From positions 57,565,136 through 57,629,135 of the forward strand of contig JASWHV010000004.1 of assembly GCA_030760725.1 (NCBI GenBank): DNA of 64,000 nucleotides, written 5' to 3'. Positions within the stretch are counted from its first letter, which is position 1. Each line of letters starts with the position of its first letter. A program made the translations under genes and the position numbers. A model generated the notes under the pieces. It was not told the DNA's origin. It ran no database searches and worked only from the letters and a program-made list of their open reading frames with translations. The stretch comes from Neostapfia colusana (taxonomy: Eukaryota > Streptophyta > Magnoliopsida > Poales > Poaceae). Positions 45,075-56,271 of the stretch are shown here, piece by piece.

Positions 45075-46559
45075 TCACTTGAGATTTAACGCACTACAAA
45101 GGTCATCTTTTTCAAAATCCAGTGAGGAACGAGTTAATAACCCATATAAGGATGTTATTAGTGTATAGAAAGTGGCATACTAACCTATCTGCTTATGTCA
45201 GAAAATCGTGCATCTCGGGACGCTTTATGTCTTGGGGGGGTGCACGTAAGCGCTGTCCACCAGTGCGCACAAGATGAAGGGTGGAGCCCCACGGGTGGCA
45301 GGTAACCCGACCCGCTTTAGTATCCTCTACAACTCTTCATGTCGTTTGGGGTATTTGAGCAACGTCTATCCCTGGCGTGCATGGTGCAATTTGGGAGTCC
45401 CCGTCACGTGGTCAGTAATGTGAACACGTAGCTCAAGGCGTGTTTGGCTTGAGAACATCCGGGTGAGTGATGACGGCCGGGTGTACGAACTGTATGGATA
45501 CCGGGCTCGGTGTGCAGCCGAGTCTGGCGATTGTGTGAGTTAGCTGCAGGTAGTATAACCAAGAAATGGTAGACGTGTAGCATCCGTGTGCGAGAGGCGC
45601 TTAGTGGCACTAAACTAACGAATCCGGCTAAGTCTAGTATAGGTTTTTCTTTGTGAGGACGTAGTATCGACATGCTCTGGTGACTCATCGACGTCACACT
45701 CCACTAAATGAACAACTTCATTGTAAAATTGGAAAGTTTTAATCCAGAGTATCAAAACTTGATGTAACTCCTTCCCTTAATCAGGATATTCAAGGTTAAC
45801 AAGTTTTCAACTTATAGGCTGCTAAGGACAGAGTCCCCTGTTTTCAGCTGAATTAAGGATGAAGTTAATCAGAGGTTAGAGATTGAGTTATTTCGATATT
45901 TAGGTCATATGATACATTTCTGGAAAGCTTTGGAAGAGCTTTACAAATTTTCTATTGAGGTCCAGAGGTGTTTCATCCCTTAACCCATCGAAAAATGCAG
46001 TAGAGTTGAAACTGTCAATAAAACAGGGCAGAGCAAACACTCTCTGTAACTCTCTGTAAATTAAGCATAACATCCTGCATAAAAATCCAAAAATATAAAA
46101 GGAGGTAGTTCTGGAAATATTATGAGAGGGGTTACAACTTTGTAACAGAAAGTTTTGTCAGATTGGGAGCAGATTTAACTGGAATTCTTGGATCAAAGCA
46201 GTACCTAAAAGGAGGGAGGCGCTGTCCTATTTTCTCCAGCAATTCTGTTAAATTTGGCATCTCATAACTTTTGAACCAGGACAGATCTTAGGCCAAGCAA
46301 ATACTTTCTGGAAAGCTATTGAAGTTAGCTTTAACTTTGATGTTGATCTCCATAATTAGTTTGCAGTTAGCATGGTCTAAATCAGGTTGAAATGGAAACT
46401 GATCAGGGCTGTCATGTTGGGCAGCAGATCAGCAGTCAAATTTGTTTAAATTTGAACTATATTTCCATGTTTTATGGGTTCAATAAAATGTTTGGTGTTA
46501 TAACTCAATGGTTTACTGTTCAAATAAATACTTGACATTTATCAAATATATTTTTACAG
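45075..46559 (+). other. E3 5' leader with conserved block and splice-like sites
   Basis: The untranslated leader. Bases 45180-45700 match the E2 and E4 leaders closely (GTCCACCAGTGCGCACAAG, ACTCTTCATGTCGTTTGGGG). GGGTGGCAG/GTAACCC at 45294-45307 is a candidate splice donor present in all three leaders. The far end, ATATATTTTTACAG (46546-46559), is acceptor-like and directly precedes the orf0 ATG. The rest is AT-rich without a gene. Confidence 0.65.
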
Positions 46560-47509
46560 ATGACAGCGGATAAACAGATCGAGAACGGGTGGGTGGAATC
46601 TCACTGTTCTCACCACAGCGGCTATCCGGAAGGATTGAGGCAGATGCTTCAATACTTCGGATACAACCAGATGCCGCAGTACTTCGCCAAGGAAGAAGGC
46701 GAGGATGGGAACAAGACATGGACAATCCATGTCGAGGTTCCTGCAGGAACTACGCCACCCGGTTGGGCGCCGTTCACCGCCACGGTGAGAGGTAGACAAC
46801 CCGAGGGAATGTGGCAAGTGGCAGCCCGTGACACCATGTCGTGTTTCTACCAACTACATGTGAGGGCTATGGAGGGCACGGGCACTCCATACGTGCTTGT
46901 TCCGGTGGAGGGACGGGCTAGTCATGTGTGGGAAGGGAGGTACCGGGAGGCAACCGATCCGGGTTGCCCAAGGTACAGCCCCGCGGAGGCGAACCTCAGC
47001 CTCCAAATGAGGGCGGGAAAGGCCGTGATGGACCGCCAAGCTGTTCATACGGAGCATCTCACTGCAAAGCTCAAGGAGAGCACAAGCCGTGGAGACCATT
47101 TCGAGAGTGCTCACAGCGCATTCCGCAATGTGCTCCTTCTGACGATTAAGCGACTGAACGAACAGCATAATCAGTTGCATCGTCTGAAGAAGGCAAGGAA
47201 GGAAAACCGTGTTGACATCGCGGCATTGCAAGAACAGATGTAGGCTCTAACCCAGAAGAACGAGGTCCTTACTCAAGAGCGGGATGATGCCATTGAGGAA
47301 GGGCAAGGCTGGGAAGAAGACTACAACCAGGCCATTGACGAGGTGCACGCGTTGAAGGACCTCGTACCCCCGGTATTGGGCATACCGGTGGTCTTGGGTC
47401 TTCCGGCAATGGGAGAACCCAAAATGGGAGAGGGGTTGTAGATCTGGAGCCACCAGCAAAGGTACCGGAGGAGGACGACCCACAGGAGGTCGAGTTCTAC
47501 TCCGAGTAG
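46560..47509 (+). pseudogene. E3 orf0-like protein upstream of gag
   Basis: A coding region of about 315 codons between leader and gag, opened by ATG at 46560. It has no domain I can name. The first part is globular in look (FGYNQMPQYFAKEEGEDGNK, VRGRQPEGMWQVAARDTM); from about codon 150 it is rich in Ala, Leu, Lys, Glu and Gln and looks like a coiled coil (HFESAHSAFRNVLLLTIKRL and following). An in-frame TAG at 47241-47243, probably from CAG, interrupts it, a second stop occurs at 47439, and a shifted frame ends EVEFYSE with TAG at 47507-47509. Extra ORFs (orf0) upstream of gag have been described in some rice gypsy elements; whether this is the same family is inference. Confidence 0.65.
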
Positions 47510-47783
47510 TGGGTTACCGTTGCCAAGTAGGGTAACCAGAGTGGGGTAACCCAAACTTTTGTAACCCATGACATGCCGCGTAGACAGTACCGTATGTATA
47601 GGTAGTGACGACATGAGCACGACTTCTCAGAGACCCGAGAATAATGTATCTTGTATAAAGTTTATGCTTTATCATTATATGTGAATGTTGTGCAAGTTAT
47701 TCATGCGTCACTTCAAATACCTACTGTTTCATATGGAATTTTTAAGTATGACATGTGTGATCGCTGCTGTTTTAAATTTCAGA
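47510..47783 (+). other. Spacer between orf0 and gag
   Basis: AT-rich, no ORF of note. It ends TGTTTTAAATTTCAGA directly before the gag ATG, an acceptor-like context. Confidence 0.5.
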
Positions 47784-48994
47784 ATGACTCGTACTCGTGC
47801 CAGCCTGGACGTTGGGGGTTCTAGTCAAGGGGGAGAAACCTCCCAACAGCTTCCCGAGGACGCCTCGGGACAGCAACAGCAGCAGCAACCACAGCAACAA
47901 CCGCCACCTCCACCGCCAACGGTTACTTTGGCGGATATTGTAGCAGCAATGGCGGGCTCTCATCAGCAGCATACGGAGTTGCTGCAGACCCTCATTGCCA
48001 ACACGTCTCAACCAGAGAGGCGTCAAGATCGTGAGGAGCACCAACAGAGCTCCTACTCCGACTTCTTAGCCACTGATCCCCCGGTATTCTCAAGGGCAGG
48101 TGAACCCCTCGATGCGGACAACTGGCTCCGCACGATGGAGATGAGGTTCAGGCTGCTCCAAGTGAGTGAGCAGCGCAAGACTCAGTTCGCGGTCCAACAG
48201 CTCCAGGGATCCGTGAGCGCATGGTGGGTGAACTACTGTGCCGGACGGCCTTCAGGGCCTATCATATACCGCCGGGTCTCATGAAGAGGAAGACGCAGGA
48301 GTTTCTACACCTGCAGCAAGGGAGCCGGAACGCGCTGGAATACTCCAGGGCGTTCAACGATCTCGCGCTCTACGCGTCGTATCACGCTGATACTGACGCG
48401 AAGCGGCCGGACCACTTCTACCAGGGGCTTAACCCGCTCCTGAAAGACAAGTTGGCGATGTTCAATCGTGGCAGCCTCAACGACATAATTGATGCTGCGA
48501 TTGTTCAGGAGGACTCCGGCAAGGAGTTAGCAGCGGCGGAGAGAAAGCGAAGCGCGCCACAAAGAAGCGGACAAAAAGGCGGTCCTTCTCAGAAATTTCG
48601 GATGGTGAATCGCCCACCATCGGGTCCACGCTGGCAGCCACCACAGAGGCCGATGCCCTTCCGCAGTCAGCCATATTCTTCACCGGCATTCATGCCGGCA
48701 CTGCCAGCACCACCTCCACAACAACAACAGCAGCAGCGGGCGATGCCGCGTGCGCATGCACCTCAGAAGCGCATGCCAGGCTTTCGTCCCCCAAGCACCG
48801 GACAAGCAGCGGTCACATGCTACAAATGTGGTCGTCCAGGACACTTCGCCAGCAGTTGTCTAGAGAGACAAGGCGGCGGATTTGCACCGCAACTTCTGGG
48901 GAGGAATCAGCCCCGGAACCCTACTAATGCGCGGCGGGCAAACCCTAGGCCCAGAACCGTCCACCAGCTTGCCATAGAGGACATGCCGGAGTGA
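47784..48994 (+). pseudogene. E3 gag, one deletion and one stop
   Basis: Starts MTRTRASLDVGG, followed by Gln- and Pro-rich tracts and the capsid core: YSDFLATDPPVFSRAGEPLD, ADNWLRTMEMRF and SVSAWWVNYC. At about 48240 a short deletion removes the segment matching GHQVEWTEF in E2 and shifts frame; the new frame continues AFRAYHIPPGLMKRK, FNDLALYASYHA and GLNPLLKDKLAMFNRGS. A basic, proline-rich region precedes a CCHC zinc knuckle, CYKCGRPGHFASSC. A TGA at 48992-48994 replaces the Gly codon present in E2 (PEGAPVLAG), so gag and protease were one frame. Confidence 0.9.
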
Positions 48995-49991
48995 GAGCCG
49001 ATCCTTGCGGGTATGTTCCAACTCCACCAGCATCCCACCATTGTATTATTTGATTCAGGCGCCACGCATAGCTATATTAGCCAAGCTTTCATTGCTAAAT
49101 ACAGCTTGCCAATACTACCCACCGATAGTCCATATTTGATTTGTTCACCGGGTGGGAAAATTTCAGCAAGCATGATGGTTCCAAAAGCGCCATTATGCTT
49201 AGCAGGGAGAGTATACCCTACGTCTCTCATAATTTTAGAGGGACAGAAGGTCGATGTCATCTTAGGGATGTCGTGGTTAACCTGCCATGGCGCTGTTTTC
49301 GACACCGTCCTCCGAATTGTGCACTTGAACTCAGAAGTGCACGAATCTCATTCCTTATTTCTGGACAGTCCAGAAATAAAACTTCCAAGTGTCTATCAAT
49401 CCACTACCAACAGATTGGAAGATATTCCAGTGGTCCGAGAGTTCCCTGACGTGTTCCCGGACGATTTACTGGGGATGCCACCTGACAGAGAGGTGGAGTT
49501 CAAGATTGAACTTGCACCAGGAACCATGCCAATATCCCGAAGGCCGTACAAGATGGCACCCAAGGAACTGGCTGAACTGAAGACCCAGCTAACGGATCTG
49601 CTGGAGAAGGGTTTTATTAGACCGAGCTCCTCACCATGGGGATGTTCGGCATTATTTGTGAAGAAGAAGGATGAGACGTTGCGGCTTTGCATGGACTATC
49701 ATCCATTAAACGCTGTAACCATCAAGAACAAGTACCCGTTACCACGGATCGACATGTTGTTTGATCAGTTGGTCAAAGCAAAGATATTTTCCAAGATGGA
49801 CTTAAGATCCGGGTACCATCAGATTTTAAGATGCGAGCTGAGGATATTCCGAAGACGGCTTTCTCGACGAGGTACGGGCTTTATGAGTACCTGGTCATGT
49901 CTTTCGGCCTCACCAATGCTCCAGCTCACTTCATGTATTTGATGAACTCGTATTCATGCCGGATCTGGACAAGTTTGTCGTGGTCTTCATC
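48995..49991 (+). pseudogene. E3 protease and partial reverse transcriptase
   Basis: The protease has the intact triad and flap: [35 protein letters not shown] and [18 protein letters not shown] follows with [53 protein letters not shown] and [14 protein letters not shown] one-base shift at about 49833 moves it to [19 protein letters not shown], and another at about 49950 precedes [10 protein letters not shown]. Sequence ends at 49991, just before the catalytic Asp pair, where LTR-E begins. Nothing of the rest of RT or RNase H follows. Confidence 0.92.
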
Positions 49992-52900
49992 AGAGGGTGG
50001 TGCCGCACGATGCGACACCGACAGCACACATTATAAGAACAATATTGTATTACATATAGAACCAACTGAATTGTACAAAGTAGTACCAGACTTCAGTTAC
50101 AAACTAAGTAAGGAAATTACAACAGAGGAAGTTATGTTTATACAACTCACGCCCATCTATCTAGCAAAAGTTGGTTGCCCAGCCCTATGCAACCCACACT
50201 AGCTGCGCTCCTCAGCTCAGCGCGGCGTGTATGGCTCCCACTCAGCCGTGGTCCCCGACGGAGGGTAGCCCTCGCCGGTGGACTCGTACCCCGAGTCCGT
50301 GGGATACTCCTCACCTGAAACACACTTATAGCAGCAACCATGAGCACGATGGCTCAACAAGGCTTAACCGACTCACCTATGCATGAAACTCTATATGCAG
50401 TTCACAACGACAATGGGATGGTAATTTGCAGCAAACGGACACGCCTACAAGTTCGTCCTTATTTCATCTTTTAGCCACAAGTTAACAGTTCATGAATCTG
50501 AAATTTTAGTGAGCAATATTTGGTGGCACACATGTAGCAATACAATTTAATCATATCAGCAATATTGATTCATACCATTTCATATATCAACTATGTCACG
50601 ACACAGTGAACAAGCGGTACTCATAACCGTGAGGGACGGCGAATCGACTCGATATACACCTGCAGGGATACCTGAATAGCACGTCACGTACGCCCACCCG
50701 TGGAGCTGCACAGCATGCTCACTCGGTGTCGTACAGGAGAACCTTTTACCCAACAGCCCAAACGTCAAACCGGTCACACCCAAAAAGACAGGAGGTTCCC
50801 TACACGGAGCATCTCTCTATGTCCGTTAGCAGATTTCCACCTTGCTTCCCTCAATCTACACCTATAAATCAGTGCGTTATTCCTCGATGCCCGGAGGTAT
50901 AGGTTACATCGGTTTATCGGACCCCATATATCCGATATGCCTTCGGTACATTCAAACTTGCTCAGCAGGGACGCATATGGATCGGTCCTAAATCGACACG
51001 GACAGGGCTGGGCCCACAAGACTTCCTCTTGCTGCGCCCTAGCCCCTGCCTAGTCTCATTTTCTTACTAAAGGGATCTCACAACACTCGAACCAATCCCG
51101 TGTGTCCCGACACCTATACTCGCGAGTAGATTCCAACTACTCGACTTGTACTGATGTTCTATTAATATTAAGCACAGCGTATACTACTCGAGGACTTAAA
51201 CGCTACCCTCACTCTTGTGGGGATAATCTGGCTATGCATTTGGGTTTCATCCATTCTACACCTAATGCACATATATACCAAATACTAAGTATACATAAAG
51301 CAAAACTTTGTAAAATTGTTTAATGCAAACCGGGGCTTGCCTTGTTGCTGCTGGTCAGATGTTAAGGCTTCGTCCGGAAGAAGGAAGTCGAGCACTTCCG
51401 GGGTCTCCTCGCCTTCAACGACTACACGTAAACGATATACTATATGTCAATTTAAATGCAATGTTTAGAACTGAATAAGTAATTACCATAACTCTATCTA
51501 GCCCTCCCCTTTGGTTCTGAAATTTTCATGGTGGCTTGGTAGGGTCCTAACCAGAGTCTTGGCCAAGTTTCATTTGAAACAAAGTTCATTTGAGCTTTGT
51601 ACAAATAAAAGCCTATTTGTTCATTAATAGGACCTCTAGGGATTTCCAGGGATTTTCATGGCTCCAACCATTACTTTCTGAAAACTAGAGTTTAAGATGG
51701 ATTTAATGGAATTGGTTCATTTCATTTGAAGAATTCTATAAGTTATGCCCTACTCAAGATTTGAGAAAATCTGAAAAATGTTTCTGTATATTTTTTCTAT
51801 TTTCTCAGGGCAGCTCACTTAATCACAGGATTAGGTGGATAAATGAACTTGTATGGACCTGAAATTTTTAATGTGACTCAAGGATTTTCAAATGAACCTC
51901 CCAGCCAAATTTCAGAATTTTTCCTAAAGTAATTATCCAGATAAAATTCCCAACATTTTAAAATTTAGGGAATTAATTCTGGAAAACTATTAAGTTTCAT
52001 GAGCTGAAATTTATGTTTATGGAAAGTACTCAAAAAGCTGAATTCAGCAAAATTTGGTTCACTGAATTTGGAGCTTCCTAGGAGAAGTTATATGCATTTG
52101 AAGTTTGAACCAAATCTGAAAATTCAAATAAAGTTTAAACCGGCTGGTGGGGTCCCCGGGCTACGTGTCAGCACCGCAGCCAAACCACACGGGGGTCCGC
52201 AGAGTCTCCCGCGTAGCCACATGAAATCTCGGTGCCACAAACGATCCAGCGCTGTTTAAACAGAGGCTGACACGTGGGGCCCATGGGGCTTCGTCTACCT
52301 CACGCTCCCGCGGCTCCCCGCCGCCCCCCTTCGCCGGAGAGCTCGCCGCCGGGCGTTCTGCTACCCGACCTTCGACGAAACTTGCCGCCTGTGCCTATTT
52401 CCGCCTGAGGAACATGGTGGGGCACTCCCCGGAGCTCGGCGATGGCCGGAATAGTGCTCGCGACAGTAACAGTGGCCGGGAGCTCATCGGCGACGTCAAA
52501 CTTGGTGTTCTCTACACCTTTTTCGACGCGGTTTGCTCGGAGAGCTCTGCTGAGACTTGCTTAACACGGATATGAGCACTGATCCTCGTGATAATGTCCG
52601 CAACTAAGAGCTCACCGTCGACCTAAGGCTAAAACGGCGGTGATCGGGAAAATTTCGAAGAACAACAACCCTAGTCCATGGTTTTCGCCGGTTTTTGATC
52701 CTAAGTGGCCGTGGACAAGTGCAGAACATATGTGTAGCCCAGAATCCTCTGTGGTGGACTAACCATTATGAATTTTGGAGTTTTGAACTATTCAGTCCTT
52801 TGAACCCTGAATGAATAACCGGACAAATTCTACCCCGGCGAAGCACGAGAGGAGGAGCGGTCGGCACGAGCTTGTTAAGAACCTTGGAGCAGACCTTTTT

Positions 52901-53808
52901 CGTTTAGCTCATCGGGCACGAAACGGATTCTAGCTCTTGGTCGCCGGGGAGCAGAGGGGGTCGGCGCTGGTGCGAGTTCGTGCTTCGGTGCGCGAGGGAG
53001 ACTGTGGAGAAGGGAGTGAAGATTCACGTGGCCCAGCGTGCTGATCACGTGCTGCACTCAGTGTTTCCCTCAAGCATGTGGTGGCAACGGCAAGGCAGTC
53101 GGACGCCGGTGGTAGAGAGCTGGCACGCACAGCTTCGGTCAAGCGAAAGATCAAGCCGAGAAAACTTCTGTGTGAAGGCTACTGACAAGTGGGTCCCTCC
53201 CCTCTAATTCTTTTCTGCTTTTTATTTCTGTTTTCACTGAAAAGATCTCAGATACTCACAATTGAATGAGAGACTTAGCCTCCAAGTCATTGTTTGAATT
53301 TGATTTCCTCAATTTGAAATTGGTTTGGCTAAATTTGCTGCCCATTTGAATTTGAAATTCAAATTCAGTTTGAATCAATGGAAATTTAGCTCCCAACAAG
53401 ATGAACTCCAATGAGGATGAAAATTGGTGGACTTACTCAGAAAAATGTGCTGAGTTTCAATATGAAGTCAACTTTTGAATTCAAGTGATGAAAGTGGCTG
53501 CAATTTGAATCTGCATTCAAATTGGCCCCTTTTTGAAATGTCTCCAAAAGTGCCTCAAGAAGTATTGGATTTGCATGAAATTTTGCCTAAGCCTTTCCAA
53601 GAATATATATGGTCTAGGGGTGAGCTCAACCTCTCATGTTTAGGTGTAGGACTCCTATTTTTTTGAAGTTAGGGCTTTCCCCCTCTAATCACCCTTTTGA
53701 TGGTGTTTACTTGCTCTTCACAATTGTTCTTGAGATATCCACCACATGAGCTGTGGTGTTGTGAGGTGATGAACATTTTTTTGACAGTCACTTTCTTGGG
53801 CTTTTACA
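49992..53808 (-). repeat. LTR-E, minus-sense LTR, 3' end clipped
   Basis: In sense it starts TGTAAAAGCCCAAG at 53808. Its other end, next to the E3 RT, stops inside the terminal hairpin region (GGTGGTGCCGC), so the last tens of bases are missing. It has mini-ORF exons (51421-51341 and 50314-50217), HP4 (51123-51143) and HP2 (50341-50356) but lacks HP1. GC-rich tract about 52140-53190. The right flank is integrase sequence of E5a. Confidence 0.8.
50217..51421 (-). CDS. Putative spliced acidic mini-ORF in LTR-E
   Basis: On the minus strand, exon A is 51421-51341 (81 nt), after ACGTGTAG, and encodes VVEGEETPEVLDFLLPDE and a few more residues. Donor GCAAGC. Exon B is 50314-50217, after TGTTTCAG, and encodes EEYPTDSGYESTGEGYPPSG, then EWEPYTPR and TGA. 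The body of exon B differs greatly from E3, but the acidic character, the EWEP-x-TP ending and the frame across the join are kept. Start exon unknown. Confidence 0.45.
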
Positions 53809-55148
53809 ATGAAGAGGGTACTCTCTGGTTTAACAATCGAATAGTTGTACCACAGAATATGAAATTGCAGAGGAAAATACTGGATAAAGCTCATTTGTCC
53901 AAGTAGTCCATTCATCCGGGAAGCAATAAGATGTACCAGGACTTAAAATCTAGATTATGGTGGACACGGATGAAAAGAGATATTGTGAAATATGTATCTG
54001 AGTGTGATACGTGTCGGCGGGTTAAAGCGGACCATATGCGGAAAGCCGGACCACTTCAACCGCTGAATGTTCCATCATGGAAGTGGGAAGACATAAGTAT
54101 GGACTTCATCGTCGGATTACCCATGACCAGCAACAAGCATGATTCTATTTGGGTAATCGTCGATCGTTTGACCAAGACAGCTCTTTTATTTCAGTCCATA
54201 CCAAATATGTGGCAAAGAAGTATGCGGAGTTGTTCATCTTGAGAATCGTGTGCTTACACGGGGTTCCCCGCACCATCGTCTCTGACCGTGGTGCTTTATT
54301 TGTATCCAGATTTTGGGAGCAACTACATGCTTCACTGGGAACCAAGCTACTTCGGAGTTCAGCATATCATCTGCAAATTGATGGTCAAACAGAAAGAGTA
54401 AATCAGATTCTGGAGAATATGCTATGTCATGTGTCATCAATCATTGGAAGAATTGGGATGACCACCTACCGTTAGCAGAATTCTCATATAATAACGGTTA
54501 TCAATTCAGTATCAAAATGGCCTCGTATGAAGCTCTTTATGGCTGGAAGTGCCGCACACCACTGAATTGGTGTGAGTCCGGCGAGAGAGTCGTCTACGGG
54601 ATTGATCTGTTGAATAAAGCCGATGAACGAGTGCGAGTGATTCAAGCCAACTTAAAGGCTGCTCAATATCGGCAAAAAAGCTATGCAGATAAATGACGTT
54701 GACCTCTCCACTTCGACATCAGGGACCACATTTATCTTCGTGTCTCTCCGATGAAAGGGATTCACCGCTTCGGAGTGAAGGGAAAACTCGCTCCGCGATT
54801 CATCGGCCCGTTTGCCGTCATCGAGATATGCGGAGCGTGGCCTGTCGTCTGGAGCTACCGACGTCACTTTCAGGGATTCATAATGTTTTCCACATCTCTC
54901 AGCTGCCAAAATGTCTCAAGTACCAAGCTGCAGTTTTTATGGGGAACATCAAAGATCTTCAACCGGATCTCACTTATTCTGAGTATCCGATCGAGATTAT
55001 CGTTGAGAAGACTCGCGCCACAAGAAATCGGACATTGCCATTTTACAAAGTCTTGTGGAGCAACCACACCACTGATGAAGCAACGTGGGAAAGCCAGGAT
55101 TTTCTCCGTTTAAATTTTCCCAACTTGTTTGTACCATATGTCCAGTAG
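53809..55148 (+). pseudogene. E5a integrase and chromodomain-like tail
   Basis: Begins inside the pre-integrase region (EEGTLWFNNRIVVPQN). The zinc region reads AHLSK, TAG (53904-53906), [12 protein letters not shown], then CDTCRRVK. The core has [27 protein letters not shown] and GQTERV; the tail has FIGPFAVIEICG, VFHISQL and FYKVLWSNHTTDEATWESQD. A one-base loss after KTAL (about 54180) shifts frame, more shifts follow, and two CGA codons near 54694-54705 have become TGA. It shares its first stop with E5b. Confidence 0.9.
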
Positions 55149-55175
55149 TCTTTCTCCCTTCTTCTTACTTTTTAT

Positions 55176-55218
55176 AATCTCGGGACGAGATTCTTTTACC
55201 GGGGGGGGGGGGGAGGAA
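55176..55218 (+). other. E5a polypurine tract and hairpin, with a 13-G run
   Basis: AATCTCG-GGA-CGAGATT (55176-55192) is a perfect stem, then CTTTTACC, a run of 13 G (55201-55213) and AGGAA before the LTR TG at 55219. The G run is longer than in the sister copy, where six G are present. Confidence 0.8.
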
Positions 55219-56271
55219 TGTAACAGCCCTAACTTTTGTAAGGTTGTATTTCACGTTATGAAACAAAGTTAAGGCAAAGAAAGACTATGTATGTGTCACA
55301 TAAAATGACAAACATGCAATGGACAAGTGAGGGAGCTACAAATTTACTTTAGCCTAAGCTTGACACATGTTAACCTAGGGAAAGAACTTCACTCCCTAAT
55401 TTACACTCATGTGCACAACCTATATGAGTAGAGTGGAGGGGAATTTAAACACAAATTTGAATAGTTTAAAAGGATTCATGTTCAGATTGTCCAAATGCAC
55501 ACAAGTGAAGTCACTAATGCATTCCTCATGTATCAAAGAGCTGCTGGTCCGAATTCTGATATTTTTTGAGCTCGTATACTATTTATTCCGAGGAATACTC
55601 GAGGGAATGTGCTCAATTTTCAAATCTGATTTCAGATTCAAATTCCTCATATTTTGTTTTGGTCTACCAACCAATTTTGGTGGAATTTGGATAAAGGAGG
55701 TGCAGGAATCTTAAAGCACAGAGGGGAGGATATTTGAGCTGTGGTGGTCCCACATGTCAGCTACTCAACACAGGCAACCGACTCTGTTTTCCTTCCATTG
55801 CACGCGCGTGTGACAGCTCCCAGCGTCCGACCCCCGCTCGATGACTCGCCGACGCCACCTTCTGCTTCCCGGTGTTTTGCTCGGCCCGATCTTCCACACA
55901 GCGAGTGCACCGAAGCCATTTCACTTCTCCCACTCGCTCTCGCGCTCGGTTGTTTTTCTCCCGCGAAGAACGGCCGTCCACCCGCTCTATGTTTCCTCCC
56001 GATCACCTACAGCCACCCTAGCTTGGATGATCAAGCTTTTCTCAGCACAAAGCAACGCACTCGTGTGCTCTAGCGTCTACCAGCTCCAACTCCCGGTTTT
56101 TCCTGCTCGTTCACGCGCGGAAACTCAAAGTTGCAGTCTCGCCCCAGTGATAACCGAAGAACCAAGCTTCGGCTCTCCGTGGAGAGCCCACACCGAGCCG
56201 GATCACACTCAAGCACGTCCACCCCTCGGTGCACTGGCACATGGAGTTGCTCCTTCCCGAGGCTCATCCCT
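55219..56271 (+). repeat. E5a LTR, 5' 1053 bp only
   Basis: Starts TGTAACAGCCCTAAC and aligns with the LTR at 57882 until about 56271 (ATCCCTA). It then joins pol sequence of E5b. It includes a GGTCCCACATGTCAG motif near 55747 and a GC-rich stretch with incidental ORFs. Confidence 0.85.

Noticed and set aside
55201..55213. Run of 13 G as a special structure (also a G run near 62707)
   Set aside because: It lies in a polypurine tract where six G are usual; slippage or a sequencing length error is the simplest explanation.
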